Shown here one piece after another: positions 44,680 through 53,572 of a stretch of DNA of 64,000 nt. This stretch comes from Spirosoma radiotolerans (GTDB taxonomy: Bacteria; Bacteroidota; Bacteroidia; Cytophagales; Spirosomataceae), in contig NZ_CP010429.1 of assembly GCF_000974425.1 (NCBI RefSeq), forward strand, positions 4,321,001 through 4,385,000, in the 5' to 3' direction. The position numbers were made by a program, and so were the translations under genes. The notes under the pieces were generated by a model that was not told where the DNA came from, ran no database searches, and saw only the letters and a program-made list of their open reading frames with translations. Each line of letters opens with the position of its first letter. Position 1 is the first letter of the stretch.

Positions 44680-46275
44680 CTAAACGGCTACCTTAAACTC
44701 TGAGGTGAGGTGGAAGGTAACGTCGGGGTTATTCTGCTCATTCATGCGCAGCATCCAGTCCGATTCGGCCAGAAACACGGGATTCTGGTCTTTATCATAG
44801 GCGATCTGGTTGCCTTTTAACCGGATAAATTCAGCCAGCTTAACCGGATTTTCAGCCGTGATCCAACAGGCTTTTGTGTAGTTAAGCGGCACCCAGCGAC
44901 ATTTGGCGCCATATTCATTCTCCAGTCGGTACTGAATGACTTCAAACTGAAGTTCGCCTACCGTACCGACAATTTTCCGGTTACCCAGTTCGAGTGTAAA
45001 TAATTGGGCAACACCTTCATCGGTCAACTGTTGAATCCCTTTATCCAGTTGTTTCGACTTCATGGGATCAAGGTTGACGAGTTCTTTGAAAATCTCCGGC
45101 GAAAAACTCGGAATTCCCTGAAACTGCAATTCTTCTCCTTCCGTCAGCGTATCGCCGATCTTGAACGTACCCGTGTCGTAAAGACCCACAACGTCGCCGG
45201 GGAAGCCTTCTTCCACAACGCTCTTGCTATCGGCCATGAAACTGAACGGGCTGGCAAACCGCACATTTTTGTCCAGCCGCGTATGGTGATAGAATTTATT
45301 TCGCTCAAACACGCCCGAACAAATCCGCAGGAAGGCGATCCGGTCGCGGTGGCGGGGATCGAGGTTTGCGTGAATTTTAAAGACAAAGCCGCTGAAGTTT
45401 TTCTCACCGGGCTCGACTTCCCGCTTATCGGTGGGGCGGGCAATCGGCTCCGGCGATATGTCGCAGAATCCTTCGAGCAGTTCTTTTACGCCAAAGTTGT
45501 TGACGGCTGATCCAAAGAACACGGGGGCCAATTTGCCGTCAAGGTACGCCTGCCGATCAAAGCTATCATAAACTCCGTCGATCAATTCGACATCTTCCCG
45601 AAGCTGGGCCGCATCGCGTACGCCAACTTTGGTATCGAGCAAATCATCGGCCAGGTCGATAGGCAGCACGTCAGCCTCAACTTTCGTTTTGTTGGCTTTA
45701 AAGAAATATAACTTTTTCTCGATCAGGCTGTAGACGCCTTTGAAATCGGAGCCCATGTTAACGGGCCACGTCATTGGCCGAACGCGAATGCTTAGCTTTT
45801 CCTCCAGCTCGTCCAGCAGATCGAATGGGTTTTGGCCCTCGCGATCAAGTTTATTGATGAAAATAATTACCGGCGTATCGCGCATGCGGCAAACCTCCAT
45901 CAATCGTTCGGTTTGTTCCTCTACGCCTTTCACGCAGTCAATCACCAGAATAACACTGTCGACAGCCGTAAGTGTCCGATAGGTATCTTCCGCAAAATCT
46001 TTGTGTCCAGGTGTATCGAGGATATTAATTTTCAGATTATTATACTCGAACGTCATCACGGAGGTAGCTACTGAGATACCCCGTTGCTTTTCAATCTCCA
46101 TAAAATCGGACGTTGCCGTCTTCTTGATTTTATTGGATTTGACAGCGCCAGCCGTTTGAATAGCCCCCCCGAAGAGCAGCAGTTTTTCAGTCAACGTCGT
46201 CTTACCAGCATCGGGGTGACTGATGATGGCGAACGTCCGTCGACGGGCCGTTTCGGCCTGTATATTCGTTTGCAT
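44680..46275 (-). CDS. prfC: peptide chain release factor 3
   Basis: 531 residues from ATG 46275, with [33 protein letters not shown] giving the G1 box. The longer frame upstream lacks family sequence and overlaps the promoter. G2 region [30 protein letters not shown]3 [14 protein letters not shown] and G4 NKLDREGQ follow. Domains II-III show [16 protein letters not shown] and [22 protein letters not shown], hallmark RF3 sequences. A GTPase that recycles RF1/RF2 from the ribosome. A TAnnTTTG element lies 20 bases upstream. Confidence 0.97.
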   Translation of the reverse strand: MQTNIQAETARRRTFAIISHPDAGKTTLTEKLLLFGGAIQTAGAVKSNKIKKTATSDFMEIEKQRGISVATSVMTFEYNNLKINILDTPGHKDFAEDTYRTLTAVDSVILVIDCVKGVEEQTERLMEVCRMRDTPVIIFINKLDREGQNPFDLLDELEEKLSIRVRPMTWPVNMGSDFKGVYSLIEKKLYFFKANKTKVEADVLPIDLADDLLDTKVGVRDAAQLREDVELIDGVYDSFDRQAYLDGKLAPVFFGSAVNNFGVKELLEGFCDISPEPIARPTDKREVEPGEKNFSGFVFKIHANLDPRHRDRIAFLRICSGVFERNKFYHHTRLDKNVRFASPFSFMADSKSVVEEGFPGDVVGLYDTGTFKIGDTLTEGEELQFQGIPSFSPEIFKELVNLDPMKSKQLDKGIQQLTDEGVAQLFTLELGNRKIVGTVGELQFEVIQYRLENEYGAKCRWVPLNYTKACWITAENPVKLAEFIRLKGNQIAYDKDQNPVFLAESDWMLRMNEQNNPDVTFHLTSEFKVAV

Positions 46276-46294
46276 TATTCTCAGAATCAAAGTA

Positions 46295-46302
46295 CAAAGA
46301 TA
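46295..46302 (-). promoter_or_regulatory. -7 element of prfC
   Basis: On the minus strand TATCTTTG, a perfect TAnnTTTG, 20 bases upstream of the prfC start. No clear -33 TTTG. Confidence 0.5.
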
Positions 46303-46318
46303 CGGATTCAATGATGAA

Positions 46319-46394
46319 TTATAAATGATGAGTGATGAATAAGCTTATGGAAGGGCTTCGACATTCTTCATTTATAACTCATCATTCTTCATCC
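46319..46394. repeat. imperfect inverted repeat between prfC and DUF423
   Basis: ATGAATTATAAATGATGA-like sequence (from about 46312) is mirrored by TCATTTATAACTCATCAT (about 46367-46384). The arms pair imperfectly and are rich in ATGA/TCAT units, upstream of prfC and downstream of the DUF423 gene. Confidence 0.45.
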
Positions 46395-46771
46395 TATAAA
46401 AACGCCCACAGCAGCAATGCCCAGCCTGCAATCATACCCAGCCCGCCAAGTGGTGTGATGGCGCCGAGCCAAGTAATGCCCGTGAAGCACAATACATAAA
46501 GTGAGCCCGAAAAAACGAGCACACCACCCAGGAACGAGTAACCCGACCAGCTGAGCAACTTCACCAGAGTAGGATTGCTCCCAAACAGGTGCAACAGTAT
46601 ACCGACCAGAATGAGCGCAACGGCATGGTAAAACTGGTATTTAACGGCGGTTTCAAAGGTAGCTGCCCGCCCTGACGCGTCGAGCATAGCCCGCAAAGCA
46701 TGCGCGCCAAAAGCACCAAGGGCTACGCCCAGCAGGCCAAGAACGGCCCCGGATTGAATGAAGAATTTCAT
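46394..46771 (-). CDS. DUF423 family membrane protein
   Basis: 125 residues with four predicted helices. The start SGAVLGLLGVALGAFGAHALRAMLDASGRAATFETAVKYQFYHAVALILVGIL is the DUF423 (YgdD-like) signature; the C-terminus is AITPLGGLGMIAGWALLLWAF. A conserved inner-membrane protein of unknown function, found widely. Same direction as prfC. Confidence 0.93.
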   Translation of the reverse strand: MKFFIQSGAVLGLLGVALGAFGAHALRAMLDASGRAATFETAVKYQFYHAVALILVGILLHLFGSNPTLVKLLSWSGYSFLGGVLVFSGSLYVLCFTGITWLGAITPLGGLGMIAGWALLLWAFL

Positions 46772-46883
46772 CTTGTCTGAACCGACGGGCGGCCCCGCAG
46801 GATTTATTTGATTGATTTAAAAATTACTCGATACGACTTGGTTGCAGCTAGTTGACAGCCTGAAGCTGTTTAGGTTTTTTCGA

Positions 46884-46939
46884 GTGTTTTTGTCATCCCT
46901 CCTGCCGCACCGGCGGACTGGTCGGGATGACAAAAACAC
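46884..46939. repeat. 16-bp inverted repeat with GTTTTTGTCAT arm
   Basis: Arms 46884-46899 and 46924-46939 are perfect reverse complements with a 24-base centre. The arm shares GTTTTTGTCAT with the hairpin at 18726. Lies in the 262-base gap between DUF423 and YggS genes; otherwise that gap shows no supported gene. Confidence 0.7.
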
Positions 46940-47034
46940 GGCTGGTTTTTACAACACATCTTGTGTAAAGTAGAAATCCTAAACTGCCATCCTGATTGAC
47001 TCCGCGCAGCTTCGGGGCGACGAAACCATCTAGT

Positions 47035-47694
47035 TCAGACACGGCTCCCAAAAATAGCACTGCCAACCCGGACCATCGTACTACCTTCCTCCACAGCAAT
47101 CCGGTAATCACCACTCATTCCCATCGATAGCTCCTGAAAGTGAATCATGGGCCGCTGAATTTTTCCCAGTTGATCGTACAGCGACTTTAACCCCCGAAAC
47201 TCCCGGCGAATTTGCGACGCATCCTCTGTGTTGGTGGCCAGACCCATCAACCCCACGATACGCACATGGGGCAGGGCGTCTAACTCAGGTGCCATGAGCA
47301 ACGCATCAGCTTCTTCGGGCGAGAGGCCAAATTTGGTTTCTTCGTCGGCGATGTAAATCTGAAGAAGGCAGTCAATCACCCGGTTGTATTTGGCGGCCTG
47401 CTTGTTCACTTCCTGCAAGAGCTTCAGGCTATCGACCGAATGAATCATCGTTACAAACGACGCTATATACTTCACTTTATTGCTCTGTAAATGCCCAATC
47501 AGGTGCCACTCGATATCGGGGGGTAACTGCGGGTATTTATCGGCCATTTCCTGCACTTTATTTTCGCCAAATCGCCGACAACCAGCCTCATATGCTTCGC
47601 GAAGCAAATCGACAGGCTTCGTTTTAGTCACAGCAATCAGCTTAGCTTTATTCTGTAATTCACTCTCAATCAGGCGAATTGAATCAGCAATCAT
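47035..47694 (-). CDS. YggS family PLP homeostasis protein
   Basis: 219 residues. Family hallmarks: KLIAVTKTKPVDLLREAYEAGCRRFGENKVQEM (Schiff-base Lys in VTKTK), EWHLIGHLQSNKVKYIA, IVGLMGLATN, LSMGMSGDYRIAVEEGSTMVRVGSAIFG. Binds PLP without catalysis and keeps B6/amino-acid pools in balance. A TATATTTG element (47741-47748) stands upstream on its strand. Confidence 0.97.
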   Translation of the reverse strand: MIADSIRLIESELQNKAKLIAVTKTKPVDLLREAYEAGCRRFGENKVQEMADKYPQLPPDIEWHLIGHLQSNKVKYIASFVTMIHSVDSLKLLQEVNKQAAKYNRVIDCLLQIYIADEETKFGLSPEEADALLMAPELDALPHVRIVGLMGLATNTEDASQIRREFRGLKSLYDQLGKIQRPMIHFQELSMGMSGDYRIAVEEGSTMVRVGSAIFGSRV

Positions 47695-47740
47695 ACTATC
47701 TTACGGGGTTGTCTTATACCAACGGTTTGTTAATATTGTG

Positions 47741-47748
47741 CAAATATA
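47741..47748 (-). promoter_or_regulatory. -7 element of YggS gene
   Basis: CAAATATA on the plus strand, i.e. TATATTTG, a perfect TAnnTTTG, 47 bases upstream of the start. Confidence 0.45.
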
Positions 47749-47867
47749 GGTTTGATAACTGCGTTGGAAGACGTAGTTTTTGGCCATAAATCAGTTAATG
47801 GAGACAATAAACAACTCTTTGGCTTAGTTTTGGTAAGGATTTCACCCTTTACTCTTCAGTCTAACCT

Positions 47868-48818
47868 ATGACCCCAATGGAACCCAGACCACAACCTCAG
47901 AATAACAGTCGTAGCTACTTATTGGCTGCCTTATTAATTCTGGCTGCTCTTAATGTACTGCTATTGTACTTCTATTACCAGGAGCGGCAGGATAACAAAA
48001 CCAAAGATGCCACTATTGCTGCAAAGACCGAAGAAGTCCTTATTGCGAAAACAAAACTTGATTCAATTTCAGCACAACTTGACACGAAAATTGCCGAAAT
48101 CCAACGATTAGGAGGAAGTGTCGATTCCCTCATGAAAGTAAAGGCTCAATTAGAGGTTGATAAGCGTGAATTGAAAAACGTAAGCTCCTTCGATCATAAA
48201 AAATACGACCAGAAAATAAGAAACTATCAGACTATTCTGGCTCAGAAAGACCAGGAAATTGCCCGCCTGAAGGAAGAAAACGGCGTATTATCCCAGCAAA
48301 ACGAATCACTTGTCCAGGAGAACAGCGGCCTCAAAGCTGACAAACAATCGCTAAGTGACTCTGTTGTCTCCGTCACTATCAAAAACCAGGAGTTAGCAGA
48401 AAAAGTCACCATCGCTGCCGCCTTACATGCCGAGTCCGTCACCATTAATGGCGTGAATGCAAAAGGAAAAGAAACTGATGGAGGTACGTACAAAGCTAAA
48501 AAAACCGATAAAATTCACATATCGATCCAACTGTCTCCCAACGGATTAGCCAAGAAAGATGAGAAGCTGCTTTACGTCCGGGTTGTAGATCCTACGGGTG
48601 CCGTTATTTCTGATCTGGCGACGGGCTCTGGTGAGTTTCTGTACAATAACCAGGGCATGATTTACACAGCCATGCAAAAGTTTACGTTTGACAATACTCG
48701 GCAACGGCTTGATTTCTTCTACGGCCGCGGTGGTCAACCCTTTAAAGAAGGCAAACACACGGTAGAAGTGTATTGCGAAGGCTTCCGAATCGGTGATGGT
48801 GAATTCACAATCAGGTAG
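47868..48818 (+). CDS. membrane-anchored coiled-coil protein
   Basis: 316 residues (an ATG three codons later is possible). One helix (about 17-36, YLLAALLILAALNVLLLYFYY) is followed by a long coiled coil (about 40-185; EIARLKEENGVLSQQNESLVQENSGLKADKQSLSDS). A C-terminal beta domain follows (about 200-316: KTDKIHISIQLSPNGLAKKDEKLLYVRVVDPTG ... GKHTVEVYCEGFRIGDGEFTI), Ig-like. Short cytoplasmic tail, bulk in periplasm. A common Cytophagales type of unknown role; perhaps an envelope spacer. Confidence 0.8.
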   Translation: MTPMEPRPQPQNNSRSYLLAALLILAALNVLLLYFYYQERQDNKTKDATIAAKTEEVLIAKTKLDSISAQLDTKIAEIQRLGGSVDSLMKVKAQLEVDKRELKNVSSFDHKKYDQKIRNYQTILAQKDQEIARLKEENGVLSQQNESLVQENSGLKADKQSLSDSVVSVTIKNQELAEKVTIAAALHAESVTINGVNAKGKETDGGTYKAKKTDKIHISIQLSPNGLAKKDEKLLYVRVVDPTGAVISDLATGSGEFLYNNQGMIYTAMQKFTFDNTRQRLDFFYGRGGQPFKEGKHTVEVYCEGFRIGDGEFTIR

Positions 48819-48849
48819 GTAGCAACAAGGCATCTTAAAACAAGTAATG

Positions 48850-48876
48850 GTGCCGATCTCCGGCGGAGATCGGCAC
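48850..48876 (+). terminator. intrinsic terminator
   Basis: GTGCCGATCTCCG / CGGAGATCGGCAC forms a 12-13-bp stem with almost no loop, then CTCTCTTTTT. It ends the coiled-coil gene and separates it from the ribosomal operon. Confidence 0.85.
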
Positions 48877-48917
48877 TCTCTTTTTAGGGCTCATTAACTA
48901 TTATTCAGCGATCTAGC

Positions 48918-48948
48918 TTTGCAACTATCGTTTTATTTCCTACCTTTG
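48918..48948 (+). promoter_or_regulatory. Bacteroidetes promoter of the rpsF operon
   Basis: A full consensus pair: TTTG (48918-48921), 19-base spacer, TACCTTTG (48941-48948). Initiation is expected near 48955, giving a leader of about 23 bases before rpsF. Confidence 0.85.
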
Positions 48949-48977
48949 CGCCCTCATTTCAAACAAATTACAAAAAA

Positions 48978-49352
48978 ATGTTTCCTAATAACTACGAAAC
49001 GGTGTTCATTTTAACTCCCGTTTTATCTGATGCTCAGATGAAGGACGCCGTTGACAAGTTTCGCAAAGTGCTGACCGATAACGGTGCGGAACTGGTCCAT
49101 GAAGACCACATGGGTCTGCGCAAGCTGGCCTATCCAATTCAGCATAAGAACACGGGTTACTACCAACTCTTCGAGTTTAAGGCCCCCGGCACGATCATCG
49201 AGAAACTCAACACTGAGTATCTCCGTGACGAGCGCATCATTCGTCACCTGACGGTTTCGCTCGACAAGCACGCTGTTGCCTACAACGACCGTAAGCGCAA
49301 TGGCTTAGTGGGTAAGAAAAAACAAACCGAAAACGCCGGAGAGGCCAAGTAA
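48978..49352 (+). CDS. rpsF: 30S ribosomal protein S6
   Basis: 124 residues with the S6 pattern: [58 protein letters not shown] and [17 protein letters not shown], plus a short C-terminal tail. Binds 16S rRNA with S18. It is followed after two bases by rpsR, the usual order. Expressed from the consensus promoter just upstream. Confidence 0.98.
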   Translation: MFPNNYETVFILTPVLSDAQMKDAVDKFRKVLTDNGAELVHEDHMGLRKLAYPIQHKNTGYYQLFEFKAPGTIIEKLNTEYLRDERIIRHLTVSLDKHAVAYNDRKRNGLVGKKKQTENAGEAK

Positions 49353-49354
49353 TC

Positions 49355-49606
49355 ATGAGCTTGCAAAACGAATCCGTCTCGAAAACCGAGAATCGCAAAA
49401 AATACGACCGCTTCAAGAAAGCCGGTATCAAATACATCGACTACAAGGACGGCAACTTCCTGCTGAAACTGCTGAACGAGCAAGGTAAAATCCTGCCTCG
49501 GCGGTTAACCGGAACAACCCTGAAAAACCAGCGCAAAGTGGCCCAGGCTGTCAAACGCGCTCGTCATCTGGCCATCCTGCCTTACGTGGGCGATTCACTA
49601 AAATAG
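49355..49606 (+). CDS. rpsR: 30S ribosomal protein S18
   Basis: 83 residues. [64 protein letters not shown] is the complete S18 core. It binds the S6/16S platform. A dyad element rather than a terminator lies between it and rplI. Confidence 0.98.
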   Translation: MSLQNESVSKTENRKKYDRFKKAGIKYIDYKDGNFLLKLLNEQGKILPRRLTGTTLKNQRKVAQAVKRARHLAILPYVGDSLK

Positions 49607-49607
49607 T

Positions 49608-49685
49608 TTACGGTTTATGATTTACAGTTAGCTGACGCCAGCATACTAGTGCGCCAGCTAACCGTGAACCGAATACTGTAAACCG
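49608..49685. repeat. imperfect inverted repeat between rpsR and rplI
   Basis: Two 34-base arms pair at 25 positions. The left arm contains TTAGCTGACGC and the right GCGCCAGCTAACC, related to the hairpins in the tubulin/actin cluster (GCTGACGC core, GTAAACC units). Confidence 0.7.
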
Positions 49686-49701
49686 AAACCTTTTTCAAAA
49701 A

Positions 49702-50145
49702 ATGGATATCATTTTAAAAACCGATATTGCCGGCCTGGGCTATAAGAACGACACCGTTGCGGTGAAGCCCGGTTACGGTCGCAATTACCTGATTCCTCAG
49801 GGATTTGCCATGATGGCAACCGATTCTAATAAGAAGATCGTTGCTGAAAATATTCGTCAGGCGGCTCACAAAGCCGAAAAAATCAAAACCGAAGCTCAAA
49901 CCATTGCAGATGGTATCGGTGATATGACGTTGACCATTCCAGCGAAAGCAGGTGACAGCGGCAAGATTTTTGGCCGGGTGACCAACACCCAGGTAGCCGA
50001 AGCGCTGCGTGAGAAAGGCTTTGACATCGACCGGAAGAAAATTACGGTTGAAGATGTTAAAGTTCTTGGTACCTACGAAGCTTCGCTTGACCTGCATAAG
50101 GATGTGAAGCACAAAGTGAAATTCGAAGTAGTTTCGGCTGAATAG
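49702..50145 (+). CDS. rplI: 50S ribosomal protein L9
   Basis: 147 residues. The N-terminal MDIILKTDIAGLGYKNDTVAVKPGYGRNYLIPQGFA is the L9 signature. The central helix (NKKIVAENIRQAAHKAEKIKTEAQ) and C-terminal domain (KIFGRVTNTQVAEALREKGFDIDRKKI) are complete. It completes the S6-S18-L9 operon, ending at a strong terminator. Confidence 0.98.
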   Translation: MDIILKTDIAGLGYKNDTVAVKPGYGRNYLIPQGFAMMATDSNKKIVAENIRQAAHKAEKIKTEAQTIADGIGDMTLTIPAKAGDSGKIFGRVTNTQVAEALREKGFDIDRKKITVEDVKVLGTYEASLDLHKDVKHKVKFEVVSAE

Positions 50146-50163
50146 GCTGGGCTATTTTTTGAC

Positions 50164-50193
50164 AAACCGACCTGTCTCGCGGCAGGTCGGTTT
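50164..50193 (+). terminator. intrinsic terminator of the ribosomal operon
   Basis: Stem AAACCGACCTG / CAGGTCGGTTT with loop TCTCGCGG, then a T-run. Confidence 0.9.
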
Positions 50194-50223
50194 TTTGTTA
50201 TATTTGAGTTAAATAACTGAAAT

Positions 50224-50889
50224 ATGGCTGCTCTTGATCTTGAACAACTTTTAGAAGCTCCAAATATAAAAATCCTGATGCAACAGGCTGAAATCGCTTT
50301 ACGTGACGAAGCCCGGCAACGGCAAGATTTTTATGAGTGGATAAATGAAGATCACAAAGCGGAGTTTATAAACGGGGCGATCATTATGCAATCACCCGCA
50401 AAAGAACGACACTGGGTAGCCACTGGTAATTTGTATCGATTATTGAGTACCTACGTAATAAAACAAAAACTGGGCCGGGTAGCTTCTGAAAAAGCCATGA
50501 TCTCACTCACACGAAATGACTATGAGCCGGATGTCTGCTTCTGGACAACAGATCGTGCGCGTGGATTTGAAGGCGAAATGATGCAATTCCCTGCCCCTGA
50601 TTTCGTGATTGAAGTTCTTTCAAAAAGCACAGAAAAAATTGACAGAGGGGTCAAATTCAACGATTATGCAGCTCACAATGTCCGGGAATACTGGATTGTA
50701 GATCCCCGCAAACAACTTGTTGAGCAGTACTCCTTAGATGACGATGTACAAGCATTTGCACTGGAGCATACACTAAGAATTCAACAAGCGATTGAGTCGA
50801 AAACTGTAGCCGGATTTCGTATTCCAGTACAAGCAATATTCGATGAATCAATCAGTAACGAAACGTTGGTTTCATTGCTTATCTCCTAA
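50224..50889 (+). CDS. Uma2-family (DUF820) putative nuclease
   Basis: 221 residues. The restriction-like PD-(D/E)xK core: HKAEFINGAIIMQSPAKERHW, then EPDVCFWTTD (Asp) and DFVIEVLSKSTEKIDRGVKFNDYAAHNVREYWIVDP (Glu and downstream Lys). An N-terminal helical extension of about 40 residues precedes it. Uma2 genes are multicopy in cyanobacteria and found in many bacteria; biological role unknown. Appears transcribed alone. Confidence 0.85.
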   Translation: MAALDLEQLLEAPNIKILMQQAEIALRDEARQRQDFYEWINEDHKAEFINGAIIMQSPAKERHWVATGNLYRLLSTYVIKQKLGRVASEKAMISLTRNDYEPDVCFWTTDRARGFEGEMMQFPAPDFVIEVLSKSTEKIDRGVKFNDYAAHNVREYWIVDPRKQLVEQYSLDDDVQAFALEHTLRIQQAIESKTVAGFRIPVQAIFDESISNETLVSLLIS

Positions 50890-50924
50890 TAATCAGAGTA
50901 TTGTACTTAGCAATATTTTTCTTC

Positions 50925-50947
50925 AAACGGACTTAAACGGTCCGTTT
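50925..50947 (+). terminator. intrinsic terminator
   Basis: AAACGGAC / GTCCGTTT stem, then TTTTTG; it ends the Uma2 gene. Confidence 0.8.
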
Positions 50948-50962
50948 TTTTGTTGATAAAGT

Positions 50963-51985
50963 ATGCAGTTTCATACCGAATTTTCGCCCGAATCGCTACC
51001 CCACCGCATGGGTCTTAACAGCCGGATCGTTACCATTGGATCGTGCTTTGCCGACGTTATGGGACGTCGGTTGACTGATTACAAATTGCCGGTGCTGATC
51101 AATCCATTCGGAACGATCTTCAATCCGGTCTCCATCGCCAAATTAGTAACGATGGCCCTGCGGGGTGTTTCTCCCGATGAGGACAGCTATGTTGAGCGCA
51201 ATGGCGCATGGTTTCATTATGATTTCCATTCATCGCTTTGGGCCAAAAGCCAGGCTGAACTACGTGATAAGCTGACGGCCTGCCTGACGCACACCGCCGA
51301 TGCTATTCGCAAGGCTGACTTTCTCTTTATTACGCTCGGCTCTGCCGTTGTCTACCGGCACATTAAAACGGGTAAAGTAGTCGCTAACTGCCATAAAATG
51401 CCCGGCTCACTGTTCGAGAAATATCTGTATCAGATCGACCATTTACGCGACGAGCTGGCGCACTTATTAAAAACAGTGCATAAAGCAAACCCGAAACTAA
51501 ACGTATTGCTGACGGTTAGCCCGGTTCGCCACACCCGCGACACATTACCCCTCAATAGTGTCAGTAAGTCCACATTACGGGTACTGACGCACGAGTTGAC
51601 CACCTGGAACGATTGGGTGTCTTACTTCCCGGCTTATGAGTTCATGATGGATGATCTCCGCGATTATCGGTTTTACGAAGCCGATATGATTCACCCCAAT
51701 GCGCAGGCTCACGACTACCTTTTTGCCAAATTTACGGAGTGCGCGTTTGATGTCGAACTTCGTAACTTTATGGCTGAATGGTCACAAATTACGAAGTCGT
51801 TAGCGCATCGACCGCTTTATGGAACCGATAGCCCGGCGCATTTTCAGTTTCTGACTAAATTAATGGTACAACTGGAAGCTATCGCTAAACACGCAGACGT
51901 GTCAGCGGAACTGGCAGAGGTGCGAAGTCGTTTAAAACAGGGAGAATCGGTTGAACGGCAGGAGGGCGAAAAAGAGTTCGCCTAA
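50963..51985 (+). CDS. GSCFA domain protein
   Basis: 340 residues. The signature IVTIGSCFADVMG is at about 23-36. GDSL-like features follow: INPFGTIFNPVSIAKLV, FITLGSAVVYRH and LLTVSPVRHTRDTLPLNSVSKS. The C-terminal DMIHPNAQAHDYLFAKF supplies the D-x-x-H pair of an SGNH hydrolase. Common in Bacteroidetes; substrate unknown. No signal peptide. The Mrp gene follows after 39 bases. Confidence 0.92.
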   Translation: MQFHTEFSPESLPHRMGLNSRIVTIGSCFADVMGRRLTDYKLPVLINPFGTIFNPVSIAKLVTMALRGVSPDEDSYVERNGAWFHYDFHSSLWAKSQAELRDKLTACLTHTADAIRKADFLFITLGSAVVYRHIKTGKVVANCHKMPGSLFEKYLYQIDHLRDELAHLLKTVHKANPKLNVLLTVSPVRHTRDTLPLNSVSKSTLRVLTHELTTWNDWVSYFPAYEFMMDDLRDYRFYEADMIHPNAQAHDYLFAKFTECAFDVELRNFMAEWSQITKSLAHRPLYGTDSPAHFQFLTKLMVQLEAIAKHADVSAELAEVRSRLKQGESVERQEGEKEFA

Positions 51986-52024
51986 GATTACCCTTCCTTC
52001 TTCCCTCTTCTTTTTCCCATTTAT

Positions 52025-53128
52025 ATGTCTGATTACCGATTATCTACAGAAGCTGTTCTACGGGCATTGAGCACCGTTGAAGAACCCGATTTAAAACGCG
52101 ACATCGTTTCGCTGAACATGGTGAAAGACGTTGTGCTGGGCATTGGTTCCGTGCGTTTCACCGTTGTGCTGACAACACCAGCCTGTCCGCTCAAGGAAGT
52201 TATTCGCAAGCGGTGCGAAGACGCCATTTATACCCACATAGGTGCCGACATTCAGGTTACGATTGACATGACGTCGGACGTAACTTCGACACGCGTGAAT
52301 GCACCTACATTACCGGGTGTCAAAAACATCATTGCCGTTTCGTCGGGGAAGGGCGGGGTTGGAAAGTCTACAGTAACGGCGAATCTGGCGATTGCGCTGC
52401 ACAAATCCGGCGCGAAAGTTGGCATCATCGACGCGGACATTTATGGTCCTTCCATGCCAACGATGTTCGGCGCTGAGAACATTCAGCCGCGAATTTTCCA
52501 GGTAGATGGTCAAACACGCATGGAGCCTATTCAACAGTTCGGTATCAAAATGTTGTCGATGGGCTTATTGGTTGCGCCAGGCCAGGCTGTAATCTGGCGG
52601 GGTACTATGGCAGGCCGCGCTTTGCAACAGTTTTTTTCAGACGCAGACTGGGGCGAATTGGATTATCTGCTCATTGACCTCCCGCCAGGTACCGGTGACA
52701 TTCACCTAACGCTTGTGCAGACAGTGCCGGTTACGGGCGCTATCATCGTGACAACGCCCCAGAAAGTGGCCTTGGCCGACGCAACGAAAGGGTTGTCTAT
52801 GTTCCGTCAGCCTCAAATCAACGTACCCGTGCTGGGTGTGATCGAAAACATGTCGTATTTCACCCCGGCCGAATTGCCCGACCACAAGTATTATATATTT
52901 GGTAAGGGTGGCGGGCAGCTTTTGGCTGATCAGTTCGATGTACCAATGCTGGGTCAGATTCCGTTGGTGCAGAGCATCCGTGAAGCGGGCGATGAGGGCC
53001 GACCAGCAATTAGTGCCGGTGAACCCATTGCGACAGAAGCCTTTCAGGCAACCGCTGAGGCACTTGCTCAGCAAGTAGCGATCCGCAACGCCAGCCTCGA
53101 CCGTACTGAGCGTGTTCAGGTTGCATAA
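52025..53128 (+). CDS. mrp: Mrp/ApbC-family iron-sulfur carrier ATPase
   Basis: 367 residues. An N-terminal MIP18-like domain (1-90; LSTVEEPDLKRDIVSLNMVKDVVL, TTPACPLKE) is fused to a P-loop ATPase. The deviant Walker A is SSGKGGVGKST (Lys109 and Lys114). IDADIYGPSMPTMFG, LIDLPPGTGD and GVIENMSYFTP follow. Mrp proteins carry Fe-S clusters to targets. The expected CxxC pair after ENMSY is not visible (FTPAELPDH), as in some Bacteroidetes homologues. It is followed after 41 bases by a NifU-like gene, a fitting partner. Confidence 0.96.
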   Translation: MSDYRLSTEAVLRALSTVEEPDLKRDIVSLNMVKDVVLGIGSVRFTVVLTTPACPLKEVIRKRCEDAIYTHIGADIQVTIDMTSDVTSTRVNAPTLPGVKNIIAVSSGKGGVGKSTVTANLAIALHKSGAKVGIIDADIYGPSMPTMFGAENIQPRIFQVDGQTRMEPIQQFGIKMLSMGLLVAPGQAVIWRGTMAGRALQQFFSDADWGELDYLLIDLPPGTGDIHLTLVQTVPVTGAIIVTTPQKVALADATKGLSMFRQPQINVPVLGVIENMSYFTPAELPDHKYYIFGKGGGQLLADQFDVPMLGQIPLVQSIREAGDEGRPAISAGEPIATEAFQATAEALAQQVAIRNASLDRTERVQVA

Positions 53129-53169
53129 ACGACGCAGAAAGTATAAATTTACCGTAAATCAATCAATCA

Positions 53170-53436
53170 ATGGAGACGGTAGTCAATAACGACCAGCTGA
53201 TAAGTAAAATAGAACGGGCTCTTGACAGTATGCGGCCCTATCTGGCAGCCGATGGCGGCAATGTGAAAATATTGGAAGTTACAGACGACAAAACTGTTCG
53301 ACTCGAACTGATGGGCTCCTGTGGTTCCTGTCCTATGTCAGCCATGACCTTCAAAGGTGGTCTGGAAGAAGCGATTCTGAAAGCTGTACCCGAAATTACA
53401 AAAGTTGAAGCCGTGAATATCACTCCTGCGTTTTAA
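53170..53436 (+). CDS. NifU-like iron-sulfur scaffold protein
   Basis: 88 residues corresponding to the NifU C-terminal domain alone. YLAADGGNVKILEV and LMGSCGSCPMSAMTFKGGLEEAI carry the CxxC pair (Cys51, Cys54) for a bridging 4Fe-4S cluster. With Mrp directly upstream it forms a small assembly unit for Fe-S proteins. Confidence 0.95.
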   Translation: METVVNNDQLISKIERALDSMRPYLAADGGNVKILEVTDDKTVRLELMGSCGSCPMSAMTFKGGLEEAILKAVPEITKVEAVNITPAF

Positions 53437-53514
53437 TAAAACAGGCTCTGTCGCGACGTATATACTCAATTTTAGTTAAGAAACGCATTCGCAACGCCTG
53501 TGTTTCTTGCCATC

Positions 53515-53536
53515 AAAACGCCGAATCAGGCGTTTT
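53515..53536 (+). terminator. intrinsic terminator of the mrp-nifU pair
   Basis: AAAACGCC / GGCGTTTT stem with a six-base loop, then TTT. It lies before the true GTG start at 53573, showing that a longer reading frame here is not the real start. Confidence 0.8.
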
Positions 53537-53572
53537 TTTGTTTCTTTGCAATTCGTATCATTCCTCAATTCA

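Noticed and set aside
46893..47114. 73-codon minus-strand frame
   Set aside because: It overlaps the 3' end of the YggS gene and a hairpin and has no homology-like pattern.
47825..47832. TAGTTTTG as a promoter for the coiled-coil gene
   Set aside because: It matches TAnnTTTG but no -33 box is at the right distance; too weak to list as a feature.
53507..53572. Upstream ATG extension of the D-Ala ligase-like gene
   Set aside because: It crosses an intrinsic terminator, while the family sequence starts exactly at the GTG 53573.
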